From assembly GCF_017654505.1 (NCBI RefSeq), contig NC_054553.1:8754621-8818620 (forward strand): a DNA stretch of 64,000 nucleotides, given 5' to 3'. The DNA is from Polyodon spathula. Taxonomy: Eukaryota > Chordata > Actinopteri > Acipenseriformes > Polyodontidae. Below are positions 61,038 to 64,000 of the stretch, piece after piece; position 1 is the first letter of the stretch; each line of letters opens with the position of its first letter. A model generated the notes under the pieces. It was not told the DNA's origin, did not search any database, and was given only the letters and a program-made list of their open reading frames with translations. The translations under genes and the position numbers were made by a program.

Positions 61038-61775
61038 TTGTTACACACGTAGAACATCACTGAACAATACCGACACAGAGCATTGGGTGTTGGCACGCCG
61101 CACAGGTGCACAGATTTAATAAACGCAACCGCTGTCACTAGGGTGCCAGCAATGGTAGCCCTAATGTCACATTTAATAAAGAAAACAAAACAAAGCTAAA
61201 AATAAAAGTTTGCCACACGTCGAGCGCTAGTCCCACTAAGAGGAATTCCTGCTCCAGGAACCTAATATACATAAATCCTCTCTACACTGTTTGGGATCAA
61301 CATCCCCTAAAACAAACCTATTCTTGGGCTCGCAGAGTCCTGGCCTCACAGAGACTCCTCTCTCTTGATACGGCCTCGGCTAGGTATTTCCTTATTGAGC
61401 ACCGTCTCGCAGTTGAAGGATTCTGCAGTAGTTAATACTGTGGAGCAAACGCTCTCCTGGGTTTGGTCGTGTGCAGGAGTAGATGCTCTTGGGGTTAGTG
61501 CTGGGCTCCATAGCTTCACCTCCCAGGTGGATACAAGTCTTCTACACAACATAAACAAAACACAGCAGTCTTTTGCTCAGCACCCGTCTGTATTGCTATA
61601 GCCGTGCAGTAGCCTCGAGCTGTAGCGCAGACACTTTTTGATCTCCAAGCAGCTTCTCTGGGCACGCCCCCCAGCCAATATAGACCTCCCTATCAACTCA
61701 GCACTGGGCGAGCCCACCTGCTCAATTAGTTGCTTAGCAACGCATCTCTTATTGTGTGTCCCAACTGCTTCTTCA
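61038..61775. other. CpG-rich block, possible decayed LTR
   Basis: This block has many more CpG and a higher GC content than its surroundings. It starts TGTTACACACG and finishes near GTGTGTCCCA, roughly inverted ends. Two TTAATAAA signals lie near its left end (61115-61122 and 61171-61178). I could not find a 5-bp target duplication, a clear TATA box or a coding frame (70-78 codons at most on either strand). It could be an LTR, another mobile element or a small CpG island. Confidence 0.35.
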
Positions 61776-63297
61776 AAGGCAAAATGTTTTATTTTGTTTT
61801 ATTACAGATACACATTAATACAATAACTCAAATAGATGTATATAAATAAAAACAAAGTGTACATATGTATTAACTGTACATATTTTTATTAAACATTGTA
61901 TTTCAATTCCATTGCACTAAAGCAGGGCTCCAGTATACAACAAGCTTGGCATTTCTCAGTATTTAAACACTAAGAAAAGCTGACTCATTTATTACAATTC
62001 ATTCAAAACCAAAACAGCTTTTTTTCCAGTGCAATGTTTGCACCATTTGAAATAAAACAAAGAATTAAAACACTTATTATAAATACAAGCAAACAAGCCA
62101 TATTTTAATCATTATAATCTCTGTTTTGAATAAACACCCGTCTCTGTTTATTTTGACATCCATTTCTGGTTACCATGACAAACGCGAGGGGAAGAAATTA
62201 TGCAAATGAACAGCAATGCACAGTCAAATGAAACCCCAGCAAAGAGTTTTATTACAGAGTAATCTACTCTAGTATACTGACTGTAAGCTATCCACAAATT
62301 ATACATCATTATTTCAACCTTCTTGTTGAAGTTCCCCTATGGTCTTTTTTTTCACCATTATTATTTATTAATCAAAAACAAGTTTTGTGATAGTTTGTGA
62401 CAGAAATTCCCCCCCCCTCCCCCCCCATTGCAGGACTACCAAAAAACACGAATTACATTTTCATGCTCAAGCTTGCCTGTTTCCTTTGTTTTATTTATTT
62501 ATTTATTTTTGTAACTATTTATGGATTTGGTTTACAGTAAAGGAATCTTTTCATGAACAAGATCTTCAGCATTTTATCAAATAATATCTAATGAATTACA
62601 TTTGTATATTTTAGGTTTTCACAAATTTTAAGATTGTAATTCTCAAACACCTGTTTAATGTTAGTGAAATAATACCAAATGATATTCACCTCATTTTAAT
62701 TTACAGTATGTTAATCAGTTAATCAAACATTCACATCAGATAAAAAGCTAAACAAAACAAAACAAACAAAAAATCCAAATTTAAATATTGCCCTCATTAA
62801 GGTCAACCTTATCAATATATTTGTAAGTCTGAACTTGTGAGATGTGAAAGAAAGCACATTGTTATTTATTTATTTATTTATTTATTTGTTACGATTTGGT
62901 TGTGTGCTATCTTGAGGTTTAAAGGTCAAAACATAAAGGGGGTATTTTCACCCATTATGGAGCTAAGGATGAAAGTAGTGCTAACATATAAGACAAAAGG
63001 ACCCAGAATAATAATAGAGGACCTTTGCAAAGGCAGTTGGATGTCAATCCAAATGTAATGGGGACAATACTTACATTGCATCCAAATTGTATTAAGAGGT
63101 CAGTCACAGATTTAACACCTGTGCACAACTGTGCAAGTTGTCTTTATTTTTTTAATATTGAAGGATAGCTAGGATAGAGCTGGCTATGGGTAAGTAACAG
63201 TTAAAATAGATTATAATAATTAATATAGGTCTAATAACTATGCCTTTTATAGATCATTCTGTTTATTCCACACAAATACAAGCCAAATGTATCCTTA
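61776..63297. other. Non-coding sequence with simple repeats
   Basis: Holds a C-rich run at 62411-62426 and (TATT)n-like arrays near 62492-62507 and 62863-62888. No gene was seen. Confidence 0.5.
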
Positions 63298-63422
63298 AAA
63301 ATCCCCCATGGTAGTCGCTGTTGTTAAAACTGGAGGCTTGAACCTGAACCAGCCCGACTGCAGGACTCATCCTTCACACCCATGGCCATACCTTTACCAG
63401 GTGAGCTATTCAGGGACTCCAT
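63298..63422 (-). mobile_element. SINE head fragment (family D), minus strand
   Basis: Read on the minus strand, it has TAGCTCACCTGG (A-box-like) and GGTTCAGGTTCAAGCC (B-box-like). It then shows a CCATGGG region co-linear with the head and early body of the SINE at 56797-57180. The 3' body and tail are missing. It is a diverged member of the same or a sister family. Confidence 0.65.
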
Positions 63423-64000
63423 TTTAAATACCTTATCACCAATGTATAATACATCCACATAATCTGAGAAATGTTATGCCAGCTAAAGCATATTCTAAAA
63501 CAACAAGTTCAAAACAAGCTGAATTTACCAGGCCCTTCAAGTATTACTATATCCCTGTGTTATATATATGTCCCTGTGTGTCTGACAAAGCAGAAGTACA
63601 TTGCTTATCTGTCACACAGTTTACTGTTGAGCTGTGCAAGCAAACATACCTTTCATAGTTGAAGAATGACTTACCCATTTTGTAGGTACCCCAATAAACA
63701 AATAGTCTAGGTTGGTAGGAAACCGATGGACTGTTTTGGAAAAATGTGTATCACTGATAAACACAAATTCCTTAAACGGTAATGAATCAAAAGGTTATTT
63801 TACACCCACGACATACTTATTAAAGTAAGATGACATGATCAGGATTAATTAGGAGTATAACAGTTACTATGCTTTCAGAAATGAACTCAAGGCAGCACCT
63901 ACAGTATTTAAAGATATGCAATGACAGGAAATACTATCTTGGGTTGGACATCAGTACAGCATGATTAAAAAGGCTTTAACTTGTCATCTGCATTACATCT
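63423..64000. other. Non-coding sequence, nothing recognised
   Basis: No exon or element was recognised up to the window edge. Confidence 0.5.

Noticed and set aside
61346..61601. Gene in the CpG-rich block
   Set aside because: Frames of similar length are open on both strands with no splice context or family similarity. This is typical of GC-rich non-coding DNA.

Overview
The window looks like a piece of vertebrate nuclear genome, most likely from a ray-finned fish. It is AT-rich and full of decayed transposons and microsatellites. Its one recognisable gene, on the + strand, has GT-AG introns. The mix of Tc1-like elements, a tRNA-derived SINE and a LINE tail of the type ending in '...GTAAGTC...TGGATAA...' fits an early-branching ray-finned fish such as a sturgeon or paddlefish. 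That lineage guess is an inference and has low confidence.

The gene is tsc22d3 (GILZ, glucocorticoid-induced leucine zipper), short isoform. It is complete between a predicted start site at about 21685 and a poly(A) signal at 25133-25138. Three coding exons (21852-21973, 22878-22929, 23787-24038) encode 141 residues, and the heptad leucines fall at 76, 83, 90 and 97. A compact core promoter lies directly upstream: GC box, perfect inverted repeat, consensus CRE, TATA box and initiator. Two forkhead-type sites, an E-box and a glucocorticoid-response-like 15-mer lie further out. I found no exon of a second host gene.

Layout. 1-7454: mostly featureless, with a 185-bp tandem duplication at 1618-1999 and a 41-bp one at 5613-5689. 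7460-8094: solo LTR with a 5-bp target duplication. 8841-9123: Tc1-type MITE. 12316-12792: an unexplained open frame. 18112-18839: broken copy of a repeated protein family. 21000-25160: tsc22d3 and its control region. 25556-27900: two Tc1 transposase scraps and a LINE 3' end. 30731-60115: several microsatellites, a truncated SINE, several interspersed repeats in two or three copies, a decayed DD38E (Intruder-like) Tc1 relative at about 48437-49906, and a second kind of solo LTR at 54538-54854. 56797-57180: nearly full-length SINE. 57614-58179: second copy of the first LTR family. 61038-61775: unexplained CpG-rich block. 63298-63422: third SINE piece, minus strand.

The window is therefore one compact stress-hormone-responsive gene in a wide repeat-filled neighbourhood. 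I found no new multi-gene system. The observations most worth checking are the promoter architecture, the proline-poor C-terminus of the GILZ protein, the LTR families with their target duplications, and the DD38E element.
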